Assembly: GCF_015169395.1 (NCBI RefSeq)
Contig: NZ_CP063458.1
Location: forward strand, 868,001 to 932,000
DNA length: 64,000 nucleotides
Origin: Humisphaera borealis
Lineage (GTDB): Bacteria; Planctomycetota; Phycisphaerae; Tepidisphaerales; Tepidisphaeraceae
Reading direction: 5' to 3'
In this document: piece after piece, positions 1 to 8,933 of the stretch
How positions within the stretch are numbered: the stretch's first letter is position 1
How the letters are laid out: each line of letters starts with the position of its first letter
Program-made: the position numbers and the translations under genes
The notes under the pieces: model-generated
Seen by the model: only the letters and a program-made list of their open reading frames with translations
Database searches by the model: none
Told to the model about the DNA's origin: nothing

Positions 1-2
1 GA

Positions 3-194
3 ATGGTCCTGAACTTCGTCCGCTCACACGGCAAGGCCGATCACTTCGGTCGGCGCGACCTGGCGGCGGGGCTGATGGTGCTGTTCGTCGTCGGCGTCTA
101 CATCAAGCACGACCAGATCGATCTTGCAATCCGCGGCGAGCCGCCGGTCTTCAAGCAGCCTTCGACCAACATCAAGGGGATGGAAAAGACATAG
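3..194 (+). CDS. C-terminal end of a membrane protein (partial, cut by left edge)
   Basis: The frame is open to the left edge and ends with TAG at 192-194. Nearly every third codon position is G or C, as in the true genes here, so I read this as the tail of a gene that starts outside the window. The visible part has one hydrophobic segment (LAAGLMVLFVVGVYI) followed by a charged tail of about 25 residues, which suggests a membrane protein ending just after its last helix. The family cannot be named from this fragment. The internal ATG at position 3 is probably not the real start. Confidence 0.55.
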   Translation: MVLNFVRSHGKADHFGRRDLAAGLMVLFVVGVYIKHDQIDLAIRGEPPVFKQPSTNIKGMEKT

Positions 195-212
195 CTGCGC
201 TATCATGTCGCA

Positions 213-614
213 ATGGCAACGCAACCCATCCATACGCGCCGCTGGAACGATCCGCCGGCCGCGGCCGACGAGGGCACACGAATCCTCGTCACCCGCTACC
301 GCCCCCGTGGCGTCGCCAAGGCCGATGAGACATGGGATGAATGGGATCCCGCCCTGGGCCCAAGCAAGGAACTCCACGCCGCCGCCTACGGCAAGGGGAT
401 GCTGGCGATTCCCTGGGAAACCTATCGCACACTCTATCTGCGAGAAATGCGGCTCCAGAAGGACCGGATTGCGGCGCTGGCGAAACGCGTTGCGGCGGGG
501 GAGACGCTGACGCTGATCTGCTCGTCCGCCTGCGACCGGGAAAGCCGGTGCCATCGATCGCTGCTGCGCGAGTTGATCGAGAAGGCACTGACCCCGCCCG
601 ATCCGACAGATTAG
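213..614 (+). CDS. DUF488 family protein
   Basis: This 133-residue protein has the layout of DUF488: a basic RYRPRG near the N-terminus, an acidic/aromatic DETWDEWDPALGPS stretch with the typical 'P-S-x-E-L' continuation, an aromatic-rich middle (W..YRTLYLREM), and a C-terminal TLICSSACDRES strand like the family's 'TLLYA.KD' strand. The biochemical role of DUF488 is unknown; members are small cytoplasmic proteins. It starts 18 bases after the preceding stop, so the two could be co-transcribed. No clear ribosome-binding site is visible. Its TAG stop lies inside the left arm of a 25-bp perfect inverted repeat (611-689). Confidence 0.75.
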   Translation: MATQPIHTRRWNDPPAAADEGTRILVTRYRPRGVAKADETWDEWDPALGPSKELHAAAYGKGMLAIPWETYRTLYLREMRLQKDRIAALAKRVAAGETLTLICSSACDRESRCHRSLLRELIEKALTPPDPTD

Positions 615-689
615 CGGTCGCACCGCAGGTGCACTCTTCTCGTCGGGTGCAGGGGAAAGAAAACAGTGCACCTGCGGTGCGACCGCTAA
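611..689. repeat. 25-bp perfect inverted repeat between convergent genes
   Basis: Arms 611-635 and 665-689 are perfect reverse complements (left arm starts TTAGCGGTCGCACC), separated by 29 bases. Each arm also holds a small hairpin, GCACC-GCA-GGTGC, so this is an inverted pair of REP-like units. It contains the stop of the DUF488 gene and lies 24 bases beyond the end of the convergent peroxidase gene, so it could act as a two-way terminator. Confidence 0.85.
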
Positions 690-712
690 TCAGGAACCCT
701 TCCTCAGGAACA

Positions 713-1852
713 TCACTGCGGAAAGAGCGTCGGCCCGGCGTCCTGATAGCCTTCGCCGCTCAGCGCCTCCATGAACGCGACGAGTGCATCGACTTCCGAA
801 CTGCTGAGATTCAGCGGCTTCATTTTCGGGCTCAGGTGCGGATTGGGTTGGCCGCCCTTGCTGTAGAAATCGACCACTTCCCTGAGTGTCTTGTGTGACC
901 CATCGTGCATGTATGGAGCGCGGCTGGCGATTTCGCGCAGCGTCGGGGTTTTGAACGCACCGCGATCCTCGGTCCTTCTGCTGACCACGGAACGGCCTTC
1001 GTCTTTGAACGTCTTGGCCTGTTCGTCCCAGCCGACGCCGAGGTTGTGGAACTGCGAATCCGTAAAGTTCTGCCCGAGATGGCACTGGTTGCATGCAGCC
1101 TTCCCGAAGAAGAAAAGCTGGTGGCCGAGTTTCACCTGGTCATTAACGGCGTTTGCATCGCCCGCTTGCCAGCGGTCCCACGGGCTGTTGCCGCTGAGCC
1201 GCGTGCGCTCGTAGTCGGCGATCGCCCGGGCGATGCGCTCCTTGCTGATCGCGGCGTCGCCGAAGGCCTGACTGAAATACGGGGCGTACGCCTTGATACC
1301 CGAGATCGTGGCGATCATCGCTTCGTGCGAATTGCCCATCTCGATTGGGTTGGTCACCGGGCCCAGCGCCTGTTCTTCCAACGAACCGGCCCGGCCGTCC
1401 CAGAAGAAGTTTGGGAATATGGTCCACGCCAGGTTGAGGATCGGCGGCGCTTTGCGAGTTCCCTTCTGGCCGCGTGATCCGGTGGATACGGGTGTCGGCT
1501 CCGAGAAGCCGTTCGCCGGTCGGTGACAGGTGGCACAGGAAATGGTGCCATCAGCGCTCAGCCGTTTGTCGAAGAAAAGCCAGCGACCCAGTCGCACGGT
1601 TTCGGGCGTCGGCGGGATCGAAAGCTCGTCGAACGAACGGTCGATTCCCAGCGGCGGCCGGGGCAACGGGCTGAGGGGATTGTCGGCATCCAGTGCCGAG
1701 ACCGGCCCGGATGCCTGCTCGCGCTTCGACAGTTCCTGCCGATGGGCAAACACGCCGCCGGCCCAAAGGCCTGCACCGAGCAGTCCGAACAACAGGAGGA
1801 TTGCGACAGAACGGAGGGTCATCTCGGGTGGTTGGTCGCCTGAGCGTAGCAT
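713..1852 (-). CDS. Di-haem cytochrome c peroxidase / MauG family protein
   Basis: This 379-residue protein has two c-type haem motifs, CATCH (106-110) and CNQCH (254-258), spaced as in bacterial di-haem peroxidases, and a later RAPYMHDGSH stretch with a methionine (about 315) suited to act as haem ligand. An N-terminal hydrophobic segment (about 15-35) indicates Sec export to the periplasm. The family reduces hydrogen peroxide with electrons from small cytochromes, or in MauG-type members oxidises protein side chains; sequence alone does not separate these. It follows the DedA-like gene by 6 bases on the same strand, so it is probably translated from the same message. ATG 1852 overlaps an AAGAGG; ATG 1822, just before the hydrophobic segment, is an alternative start. 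Confidence 0.88.
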   Translation of the reverse strand: MLRSGDQPPEMTLRSVAILLLFGLLGAGLWAGGVFAHRQELSKREQASGPVSALDADNPLSPLPRPPLGIDRSFDELSIPPTPETVRLGRWLFFDKRLSADGTISCATCHRPANGFSEPTPVSTGSRGQKGTRKAPPILNLAWTIFPNFFWDGRAGSLEEQALGPVTNPIEMGNSHEAMIATISGIKAYAPYFSQAFGDAAISKERIARAIADYERTRLSGNSPWDRWQAGDANAVNDQVKLGHQLFFFGKAACNQCHLGQNFTDSQFHNLGVGWDEQAKTFKDEGRSVVSRRTEDRGAFKTPTLREIASRAPYMHDGSHKTLREVVDFYSKGGQPNPHLSPKMKPLNLSSSEVDALVAFMEALSGEGYQDAGPTLFPQ

Positions 1853-1858
1853 CCTCTT

Positions 1859-2596
1859 TCAGGCCGGTGGAATGAGGGGCGGCGTTTCAGGACTTTCTTT
1901 CTGGTCGCGCAGTTGCGCAACTTGCCGTGGCAACCACTTGCGGGCCACCAGCGCCGCCAGAAGGGGAATCATACCGGAGAGGATGATCGCCGGTGCAAAG
2001 GCGTTGTGGTTTCGAAAGTACGCGCCGGCGGCCGCGTAGGTGGCCGACACCAGGATGTTGCTCACCAGCACCGGCGGTAGAAATCGCCGCCAGGTCAGGC
2101 CGGTGGTTCCGACCACCAGTACGCACGCCTCGGCGAGGATCGGCAGTGGCCGTGTCACCACCAGTGCCACGGGCCCGTACCTGCCCACGAGTAGCGCGGT
2201 GCGTTCGCGGTCGCCGGCGTCGCTGCGGCGACTGACGAAGCGGTCCCCGAGCAGGCGTGAAAGCCCGAAGCCGAGCACCGCTCCCAGCGTCATCCCGAGT
2301 GTCGAGGCGGCGGTCGCGCCGGCAAGGCCGAGCACACCGCCACCCCAGGTCGTCACCGCGCTGGAAGGGATCGGCAAAAGGATATCGCCGGCGAGAAGTC
2401 CGACGATCACGCCGAACCGGGCTTCAGGCGAGAGCGACGCACCGGTCATCCAGCTTTCCACCCGGTCTTCAAAAGCCAGCCCGAGCAATAACAGGGGAAA
2501 GATCGGTACCGCGACCATCGCCAGAGAAATCAGGACCAGCCGACGCAACGGTCGGCTGTCGGGCGAAGGTGTGGTGGCAGGGTCGGCGGTGGTCAC
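1859..2596 (-). CDS. DedA / VTT-domain membrane protein
   Basis: This 245-residue protein has about five hydrophobic helices. A central GDILLPIPSSAVTTWGG segment followed by a glycine-rich GMTLGAVLGFGLSRLLG stretch and GRYGPVALVVTRPLPILAE matches the VTT (SNARE-associated) fold of the DedA family, with the conserved 'G-R-x-x-P' replaced by 'T-R-P-L-P'. Family members act in the inner membrane and have been linked to lipid-carrier flipping and membrane homeostasis; the substrate here is unknown. A Pro/Thr-rich cytoplasmic N-terminus and a hydrophilic tail flank the domain. It is the first gene of a two-gene unit with the di-haem peroxidase. Confidence 0.82.
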   Translation of the reverse strand: MTTADPATTPSPDSRPLRRLVLISLAMVAVPIFPLLLLGLAFEDRVESWMTGASLSPEARFGVIVGLLAGDILLPIPSSAVTTWGGGVLGLAGATAASTLGMTLGAVLGFGLSRLLGDRFVSRRSDAGDRERTALLVGRYGPVALVVTRPLPILAEACVLVVGTTGLTWRRFLPPVLVSNILVSATYAAAGAYFRNHNAFAPAIILSGMIPLLAALVARKWLPRQVAQLRDQKESPETPPLIPPA

Positions 2597-2890
2597 GAGC
2601 GTGCCGGTGAGGATAGATCAGCCGGCCCGGCTCTGTCGAATCCGGCGGGGCTGCGGGAAGGGGTTCTGGCGAGGGATTCGGGTTGGCGCAAAAAAAGGGC
2701 CGGGCGTGGGGGGCCGCCCGGCCGTGGGTCCGCCGGCGGGATGGGGAGGGTCTCCGCCGGCGTTGGGGGTCATCGTTGAAACAACCAACTGCTCGAGCAT
2801 TCTATTCACCCCACAGCCAACTTTTCCAGATGCGACTTTCCCTACTTCCGCCTACTTTTCCGCACGAGTCCGCAACCCGGCGTGCGACGG
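2597..2890. other. Gap between protease stop and DedA-like start
   Basis: The gap has the terminator at 2690-2723, a second GC-rich imperfect palindrome built on CCGCCGGCG (about 2728-2765), and an AT-richer stretch (2775-2880) next to the protease stop. No convincing coding frame is seen. The DedA/peroxidase promoter should lie near 2600-2690. Confidence 0.5.
2690..2723 (-). terminator. Rho-independent terminator of the subtilisin-like protease gene
   Basis: On the minus strand a perfect 9-bp stem (GGCCGGGCG / CGCCCGGCC, plus-strand 2715-2723 and 2698-2706) is followed by C and then seven T (2696-2690). It lies about 170 bases beyond the stop at 2891. This is the cleanest intrinsic terminator in the window. 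Confidence 0.85.
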
Positions 2891-5800
2891 TCAGACCAAT
2901 CGAACCACAAATTCGCCCCGGTCTACCAGATCGGTGACATCGTCGAGGTCTTTCAGCTTCAAAGCAACGCCATTGACGGACCCCTTGATCGACTTGGCCA
3001 CATCGGCCGCGAGCCCGAAAACCGGTGCGCCGGCAACCGATACGACATCGCCGATTACCGCTTTCCTGATAACAGGCGCGGCGATCAAAGAGCGGCCGAA
3101 GGCACCGCCGGCCTTGCTTCGAACAACAACCGACTTCAGCACGGCGGACAATGACGCGAAATCGTCCGGGGCATCCGGAAGATCGTTCACGGCGCTAACC
3201 ACCCCGGCGAAAATCCGCACGTCACCGAATGTGTCCGCAGAGATCGAATCGATATTGCCCGTCGATCGCACGTCGCCGTCCAACCTGCCGGCGACCTTGA
3301 TCTTCCCGACGAAACCGGCGTTGATTGACGCCGCGAAACCCGCCGACGAAGAGGCACTGATCACCGACGGCGCTGCGATGACATCGTCGCCGGCGGTATC
3401 GTTCCAAGCAGCCACCTTGAGCGATTTGATCGGTGAAGCGGAGGTGATGGAACTGTCGGTCACCACGCCGGCGGTGAGGCTCAGCGCTGCCGCTGAGCCC
3501 GCAACCGTCACGTCGGCTCCGGAGATGTTGGCGAACTGCAGTACGCGTACGGTGCCGGAGATCGACAGGTCGCCGTTGAGATTGACTTCCTTGCCGGCGA
3601 GCGATTTCAGCGAACCGGCGACCGAGATCTGCCCCACGCTGGTGGCTCCACGAATGGTCACGAGCGTGCCGTCGGTGGTGTTTTCCAGCAGAATCCTGCT
3701 GGCGTCGATGTTGCCGCTGTTGTCGAAGAAGACCGTGCCGCTGCCGGAGCCGGTCAGGGTGATGGAGACCGGCGTGCCGTCGGAATCGGTGTAGACCGCC
3801 TTGTTGTCGGGGCCGAAGACCACGAATCGCTCGCCGGCGGTCACGTTCAGCGTATAGCCGCCGGTATCACCTTCGCCGGCGCCGGTACCGGTGACGGGGT
3901 CGTACGCATCGGCATCGGGGCCGGCGCCGCTCACACCGACCAGGTACGACTGGCCGCCGGTCAGGTTCACGACGATCTCGCTGCCCCCGGTGTTCCCGCC
4001 GCCGTTGTCGTCCTTGGCCAGCTGCGTGCCGGCAGAGTTAAAGACGCGGAGGAAGGTGTCTGCGCCGAAGGCGTCGTCCGGGCCGGCGGTGAACGTGAAC
4101 TCGCCGGTGAAGGGGGCCGTGAAATGGTACAGGTCAACGTCGCTGGCACCCTTGGCAAATCCGCTGTCGTCACCCAGCGTTCCGGACAGCGCCTGGTCCA
4201 GGAACAGCCGACCGACGCCCCCATCCGACGCCGAGTCGTCCGAGAGATTCGCCCCGACCGATTCCGAAAGGACCGATGCGCTGAAGGAATACTCGCCTGT
4301 GTCACCAGACCCGCCGGACCCGAGCAGGAAGGGGTCGAAGTTGTCGTTGCCCGCGCCCGAGACGGCCAGGTAGTAGTCGGTGTCGGCCGAGATCTCGTAA
4401 TACAGCAGCGGGTCTGCGCCGTCGGGTCCGTTGTCGTTCAGTGCGAGCAGGTTCCCGCTGGAATCGAAGAGCCGCACCACCGCATCGACGGGATCGGTGA
4501 TGCTGCCGCCGTTGGCGTTGGAGTCGATATCGATCTTCAGGATGCCGGCGGTCGGGGAATTGAGCTTGATGAAATCCACGTCGCGGTCGCCGACACTGAC
4601 CAGGCCGGCGGTCGTGCCGTCCGAACCGATCTCACCGGGATTGGCGACGAGCGGAAGCGAAGTCGTGACGACGGCCTGCGGGATGGCGCCGTTGGCATCG
4701 CCGTTGCGGAAACTGACGAACAGGCTGTAGCCGCCGGTGCTGCCGGTGGAGATTCGGTCGTCGAGGTTGGTCGGTGAGAAGGCCCGGTTCTCGAAGTTGG
4801 CAACCGCGATGTAGTACGTCGTCCCCTTGGTGACCGCACCGCCGATGAAACTGTCGGTCTTGTGGCCCTGTGCCGCACCGGACCCGTCCACGACGTTGAT
4901 CAGGCCGGACCGAAACTCGATCTGCTGGCCGCTGATGTCCTCGGCCAGGTCGTCGTCGCTGAACGACTTCTGGTTACCGTCCTCGTCGAAGACGCGGACG
5001 TAAGTATCGGGATACGAAGAGCCGTTGGTGTCAATGTCGACAAGCAGCGTGCCGTCATCGGGGACGGTGACGCGGTAGAAGTCCACGTCCGATGCGCCGA
5101 CGCTCTTGCCGGGGTCCTGGCCGATGTTGGCGGTGATCGCCTGGGCACCGGTTCCGACGCTGATGTCGGTCGCGCCGTCGATGACGCCATCGGCATCGGC
5201 GGTGTCGAGCGAGAATGCGATCGCGTAAGTGCCGGTCGCACCATCGGGGCCGCTGCCGGGGATGTTCGGGTTGTAGACCGAGTTGGGGGCGCTGCTGAGG
5301 CCGACGTAATACGTGCCGGACTGAAGCGACACGACGCGGGAGAAGCCGCTGTTGCCGCCGGCCGTCGAGAGATCGACAGGCGTGCCGGCGGCGCTGAAGA
5401 CGCGGAGCACCGCCTGAAAGGTCGAGGTATCGACATCGATCTTCAGCTCGCCGGGCGACGTGACGCTGATGCGGTAGAGATCGACGTCGTCGCCGCCGAC
5501 GCTGGTCGATCCGTCCGAACCGATGTTGCTTTCGATCGCCGCCGACGGCGAGTCGTCCAGTTCCGGGCCATTTACCGCACCGGCAATCGTGCCGTTGGGA
5601 TCGACCTCGCCGGTGTTGACGCCGCCGGTGAACAGGTTGCGGACTGCCCTGACCGCGCTGTAGGCGTTGACGCGCTGGTAGGTCGCACCGGTCGTCTTGA
5701 CGGACGTGTTTTCGTCGTCGCCGTCCACGATCGTGTCGGCGGTCTGGCGGATGATGGACTGGATCTCGGCCGTCGAGAGCCTGCGTCCGCCGAACTGGAC

Positions 5801-6655
5801 GGCGGCTTCCTGCATCAGTGCGACCACGCCAGTGACCATCGGGGCCGCCATGCTCGTACCGGCCAGGTCTTGCGTTTTTCCGCCGGGAACGGTGCTGGTG
5901 ATGTACGCGCCGGGCGCGAAGATCTGGTTGCCGGTGTTGGGGCGCTGGCTGAAGTAGGTGAGCCGGTCGGCGTCGGTGGTGAAGTCGGTACCGCCGGCAC
6001 CGGCGCGGCGGCCTTCGTTGGTTTCGTAGACCGCGCCGACGTCGAGCGTGGAGAAGACGGCGGGGGAGGCCGATCCCTGTTTTTCCAGGTCGGCGTACGA
6101 GTTGCCGGCCGCCGAGACCACGGTAATGCCCGCGCCCTCCAGTCGTTTAACGTCGTCGTAAAGAATGTTGTCGTTTGCCGCCGCCGCAGACACGTAATTC
6201 CCGCTGCCCAGCGACATGTTCACGGCGACAATGTTGTACTTGACGGCGTTGTCGTAGACCCATTTAAGGGCCTTCTCGATGTCGGCGTCATACGCCTGCA
6301 CGCCGCCGTTTCGGCTCTCGGTGAACACCTGGATGCCGATCAGGCCGACACCGGTCGCGACGCCGATGTTGTCATTGCGAGCGCCGACGATGCCGGCGAC
6401 ATGGGTGCCGTGCTCGTCGGTCAGCCTTTCGGTGGTCCCGCCGTAGACGATGTCCTTTTCAGTGATCTTGGCGGCCGACAGTAGCGGGTGGGTGAAGTCA
6501 ACACCGGTGTCGATGACCGCGACCGTGACGCCCGAACCGTCGATCCCGGCAAAGACCGGATCGGCACGGAGGGCGTTCACCCCGATCAGATCGAGCGCCG
6601 CCGAGAACAGGCAGCGGGGCTCAAGAGGGTGGAAGTCGAATTCGAATCGATTCAT
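2891..6655 (-). CDS. Secreted subtilisin-like (S8) protease with PPC repeats and LEPR-type N-terminus
   Basis: The protein has 1254 residues from ATG 6655. I chose this start because it opens with FEFDFHPLEPRCLFSA, the LEPRxLxSA motif found near the N-terminus of many large planctomycete surface proteins; the open frame upstream runs through repeat DNA. The S8 catalytic triad is complete: Asp49 (VIDTG), His82 (EHGTHVAG), Ser268 (GTSMAAP), with Asn185 of the oxyanion hole. After the protease domain (about 25-310) come about four tandem beta-rich PPC-like modules (about 340-870), each with a DVDLY/DVDFYR core and a SGPGTY-like end, then a C-terminal beta-helix-like region (about 880-1254) rich in short V/I/S repeats. 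Inferred role: an extracellular or cell-surface protease. It is followed by a strong intrinsic terminator. Confidence 0.9.
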   Translation of the reverse strand: MNRFEFDFHPLEPRCLFSAALDLIGVNALRADPVFAGIDGSGVTVAVIDTGVDFTHPLLSAAKITEKDIVYGGTTERLTDEHGTHVAGIVGARNDNIGVATGVGLIGIQVFTESRNGGVQAYDADIEKALKWVYDNAVKYNIVAVNMSLGSGNYVSAAAANDNILYDDVKRLEGAGITVVSAAGNSYADLEKQGSASPAVFSTLDVGAVYETNEGRRAGAGGTDFTTDADRLTYFSQRPNTGNQIFAPGAYITSTVPGGKTQDLAGTSMAAPMVTGVVALMQEAAVQFGGRRLSTAEIQSIIRQTADTIVDGDDENTSVKTTGATYQRVNAYSAVRAVRNLFTGGVNTGEVDPNGTIAGAVNGPELDDSPSAAIESNIGSDGSTSVGGDDVDLYRISVTSPGELKIDVDTSTFQAVLRVFSAAGTPVDLSTAGGNSGFSRVVSLQSGTYYVGLSSAPNSVYNPNIPGSGPDGATGTYAIAFSLDTADADGVIDGATDISVGTGAQAITANIGQDPGKSVGASDVDFYRVTVPDDGTLLVDIDTNGSSYPDTYVRVFDEDGNQKSFSDDDLAEDISGQQIEFRSGLINVVDGSGAAQGHKTDSFIGGAVTKGTTYYIAVANFENRAFSPTNLDDRISTGSTGGYSLFVSFRNGDANGAIPQAVVTTSLPLVANPGEIGSDGTTAGLVSVGDRDVDFIKLNSPTAGILKIDIDSNANGGSITDPVDAVVRLFDSSGNLLALNDNGPDGADPLLYYEISADTDYYLAVSGAGNDNFDPFLLGSGGSGDTGEYSFSASVLSESVGANLSDDSASDGGVGRLFLDQALSGTLGDDSGFAKGASDVDLYHFTAPFTGEFTFTAGPDDAFGADTFLRVFNSAGTQLAKDDNGGGNTGGSEIVVNLTGGQSYLVGVSGAGPDADAYDPVTGTGAGEGDTGGYTLNVTAGERFVVFGPDNKAVYTDSDGTPVSITLTGSGSGTVFFDNSGNIDASRILLENTTDGTLVTIRGATSVGQISVAGSLKSLAGKEVNLNGDLSISGTVRVLQFANISGADVTVAGSAAALSLTAGVVTDSSITSASPIKSLKVAAWNDTAGDDVIAAPSVISASSSAGFAASINAGFVGKIKVAGRLDGDVRSTGNIDSISADTFGDVRIFAGVVSAVNDLPDAPDDFASLSAVLKSVVVRSKAGGAFGRSLIAAPVIRKAVIGDVVSVAGAPVFGLAADVAKSIKGSVNGVALKLKDLDDVTDLVDRGEFVVRLV

Positions 6656-6693
6656 GGGTCGGCGATGCTGCCGGGACTTCGGGATGCTGGAGT

Positions 6694-6726
6694 CGAACAT
6701 TGAACATCGAACATCGAACAACGAAC
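6694..6726. repeat. Short tandem repeat, GAACATCGAAC type
   Basis: About four degenerate copies of an 8-9 bp unit (GAACATT, GAACATC, GAACATC, GAACAAC) lie about 40 bases upstream of the protease start. Related wording (TCGAATGTTGAATGTCGATGGTCG) occurs at 23172-23195 after the sigma factor gene, which suggests a dispersed repeat. Confidence 0.6.
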
Positions 6727-6912
6727 GCCCGAGGAAATACGTCAATACATTCCAACTCGGCGTTCGAGATTCCCACGCGGCGACTGCGCCAGGCGAGCGG
6801 CCGGCGCGAACCAGATGGCGTGCGATCACCGCACTGACCACCCGATCCACCGCCGATACCATCCTCGCTGCAAACGCCATCGTGCTCCTTGACCTTCCGT
6901 GAGTATATGAAA

Positions 6913-6975
6913 GCGGGCAAGCCGCCGTGCACGCTTTCTCGCAGGATGAAAGCGTACACAAACGTGCTTGCCCGC
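6913..6975 (-). terminator. Nested hairpin downstream of htpG
   Basis: Outer arms GCGGGCAAGC (6913-6922) and GCTTGCCCGC (6966-6975) are perfect, and an inner pair ACGCTTTC (6931-6938) / GAAAGCGT (6948-6955) is also perfect. Read on the minus strand it begins 45 bases after the htpG stop and is followed by TTTCATAT, so it could terminate htpG transcription or protect its 3' end. Confidence 0.55.
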
Positions 6976-7019
6976 AAAGTCCGATTGCCTTCCCCAGTCT
7001 CCCAGGGGAAAGGCCGAGC

Positions 7020-8933
7020 TTACGAGGTGACCAACGCAATCAGCTCGTTAAGCCGCCTGGCGAATGCCGCCGGGTCTTCGATCTTTGACCCTTCGGCGAC
7101 AACGGCCTGGTCGTAAAGCAGCCGGCCGATCGATTCGATACGGGCGTCACCGGCATTGCGCTCGTGAAGCGACTGCAGCTTGGCAACCACCGGATGGGCC
7201 GGGTTCAGCTCGAGGACCCGCTTGCTCGGCGGGATCTCGCCGCCGCGACCCATACGGGCCATCAGCCGTTCCATCTGCGGCGACATGGCACCTTCTTCGG
7301 CCACGAGCACCGCGGCGCTCTCCTTCAGTCGCCGGGTCAGCCGCACGTCCGCGACCGCGTCGCCCAGCTTTTCCTTGATCACACCGACCAGGGGCTTGAG
7401 CGCCTCGGCCTGCTTCTTCTGGTCGTCGGTTTCTTCGTCTTTGACCTCGCCGCGATCGGCCGCCTTCAGTTGCTTATCCTTGTAGGTGCTGAGCGACTGG
7501 ATCAGGTATTCATCAATCGGCTCGGTCAGCAACAAAACTTCTTCGTTCCGTGCCTTGAAAGCCTCAAGGTACGGCGAGTTTTCCAGAAGCTGCCGCGACT
7601 CGCCAACGAGATAGAAGATCTCCTTCTGTTCGGCTTTCATCGCCGCGACGTACTTGTCCAACGTCGTGTACTCGCCGGCCTTCGTCGCCGTCGATTGAAA
7701 CAGAAGCAGGTCGGCAAGGCGTTCCTTGTCTTTGGTCGACCATTCGGTGGCCGTCCCTTCCTTCAAGTAGACCCCGAACTCGTCGAAAAACTTCCGGTAC
7801 GCGTCGAAGTCCGACGACTTCATGTCTTCGAGGGTTTTCAGTACCCGGTTGGCCAGATTGCTCTTGACCTTTGCCAGTACCGGGTTGTGCTGCAGGGTCT
7901 CCCGGCTGACGTTCAGGGGCAGGTCGGCACAATCCACAACCCCTTTCACGAACCGCAGATACGGCGGGGCGACTTCTTCCGACTCGTGCTGGATCAGCAC
8001 CCGCCGCACGTAAAGGTCGATGCTGCTCTTTTTCTCCGGACCGGCCATGAAGTCCATCCCCTTCTTGCTTGGGATAAACAGCAGGGCCCGGAACTCGACG
8101 GCACCCCCTTCGGCCGAGATGTGGATCGTCTTGGCGGGGTCCTCAAAGTCGTGGCTGATCTGCTTGTAGAACGCGTTGTAATCCTCGGCCTTCACCTCGT
8201 GCTTCGGCCGAAGCCAGATCGCCTGGCGACTGTTGAGAACCTCGTCGGTGGTCTCGGTCTTGCCATCCTTCTCGGTCACCTTCGCCTGGACGATGGGGTG
8301 CTCGATGTAGTCGGAGTACCGCTTGACGATCTCCCGCAGCTTCCAGGGGGATAGGAACTCAGAAGCGTCTTCGCGAAGGTGCAGGGTGACATCGGTCCCC
8401 CGTCCCTCAGGCCGCTCGGCCGGCGACACGCTGAACTCGCCTTGCCCGTCGCTCTCCCACTTAGCCGCTTCGCCACCGCCAGCGGGCCGGCTGATAACGG
8501 TCACTCGGTCGGCGACCATGAACGAGGCGTAAAACCCGACGCCGAACTGCCCGATCAGCTCCGGGCGTTCCTTTGCCTCGGCCTTCTGCAGGTTCTGCAG
8601 GAACGCCTTGGTACCGCTCTTGGCGATCGTTCCAAGGTTCTCGACGATCTGCTCGCGCGACATGCCGATGCCGTTGTCGCGAATGGTAAGCGTCTTGGCC
8701 TTCTCGTCGGGAATCAGGCGGATCTTCCAGTCGGTGTCGCCTTCCAGGATGCCCGGATTGGTCAGGCCCTCGAAGCGAACCTTGTCGATCGCGTCGGCGG
8801 CGTTCGACACCAGTTCCCGGAGGAAGATTTCCTTCTTCGTATAAAGCGAGTGAATAATCAGGTCCAGAAGCTGCTTCAGTTCGGTCTTGAACTGCATCGT
8901 CTGCGGGGCTTCGAGGTCGGCGGCTGCGGTCAT
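7020..8933 (-). CDS. htpG: Molecular chaperone HtpG (bacterial Hsp90)
   Basis: This 637-residue protein is a full-length bacterial Hsp90. The N-terminal GHKL ATPase domain shows LRELVSNAADAID (Asn44, Asp47 region), IRDNGIGM (Asp86 region), NLGTIAKSGT and GQFGVGFYASF in the right order. The middle domain carries DFMAG and YVRRVLIQ-type segments and the conserved GVVDCADLPLNVSRE stretch, and a C-terminal dimerisation region ends in RRLNELIALV. It is a homodimeric cytoplasmic chaperone that uses ATP to remodel client proteins. The start is supported by AAGGAG 8 bases upstream of ATG 8933. It appears to be transcribed alone, with a hairpin after the stop. Confidence 0.97.
   Translation of the reverse strand: MTAAADLEAPQTMQFKTELKQLLDLIIHSLYTKKEIFLRELVSNAADAIDKVRFEGLTNPGILEGDTDWKIRLIPDEKAKTLTIRDNGIGMSREQIVENLGTIAKSGTKAFLQNLQKAEAKERPELIGQFGVGFYASFMVADRVTVISRPAGGGEAAKWESDGQGEFSVSPAERPEGRGTDVTLHLREDASEFLSPWKLREIVKRYSDYIEHPIVQAKVTEKDGKTETTDEVLNSRQAIWLRPKHEVKAEDYNAFYKQISHDFEDPAKTIHISAEGGAVEFRALLFIPSKKGMDFMAGPEKKSSIDLYVRRVLIQHESEEVAPPYLRFVKGVVDCADLPLNVSRETLQHNPVLAKVKSNLANRVLKTLEDMKSSDFDAYRKFFDEFGVYLKEGTATEWSTKDKERLADLLLFQSTATKAGEYTTLDKYVAAMKAEQKEIFYLVGESRQLLENSPYLEAFKARNEEVLLLTEPIDEYLIQSLSTYKDKQLKAADRGEVKDEETDDQKKQAEALKPLVGVIKEKLGDAVADVRLTRRLKESAAVLVAEEGAMSPQMERLMARMGRGGEIPPSKRVLELNPAHPVVAKLQSLHERNAGDARIESIGRLLYDQAVVAEGSKIEDPAAFARRLNELIALVTS

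Larger units (their letters stand above)
6656..7019. other. Gap between htpG stop and protease start, with repeats
   Basis: No gene is seen. It holds a run of short GAACATTGAACATCGAAC-type repeats (6694-6726) and the nested hairpin at 6913-6975. Open frames that cross it on the minus strand are extensions of the protease frame through repeat DNA. Confidence 0.6.

Noticed and set aside
2040-3794. Long plus-strand open frame (584 codons) opposite the DedA and protease genes
   Set aside because: Antisense to genes with clear family motifs; composition is Ser/Thr/Pro-rich, as expected from the complement of GC3-biased sequence.
4862-6484. 540-codon plus-strand frame opposite the protease
   Set aside because: Antisense shadow of the S8/PPC coding region; Val/Asp/Gly repeats mirror the PPC modules.
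6656-7039. N-terminal extension of the protease to position 7039
   Set aside because: The extra 128 codons run through intergenic repeats and the htpG terminal region; the LEPR-type start at 6655 fits the family better.
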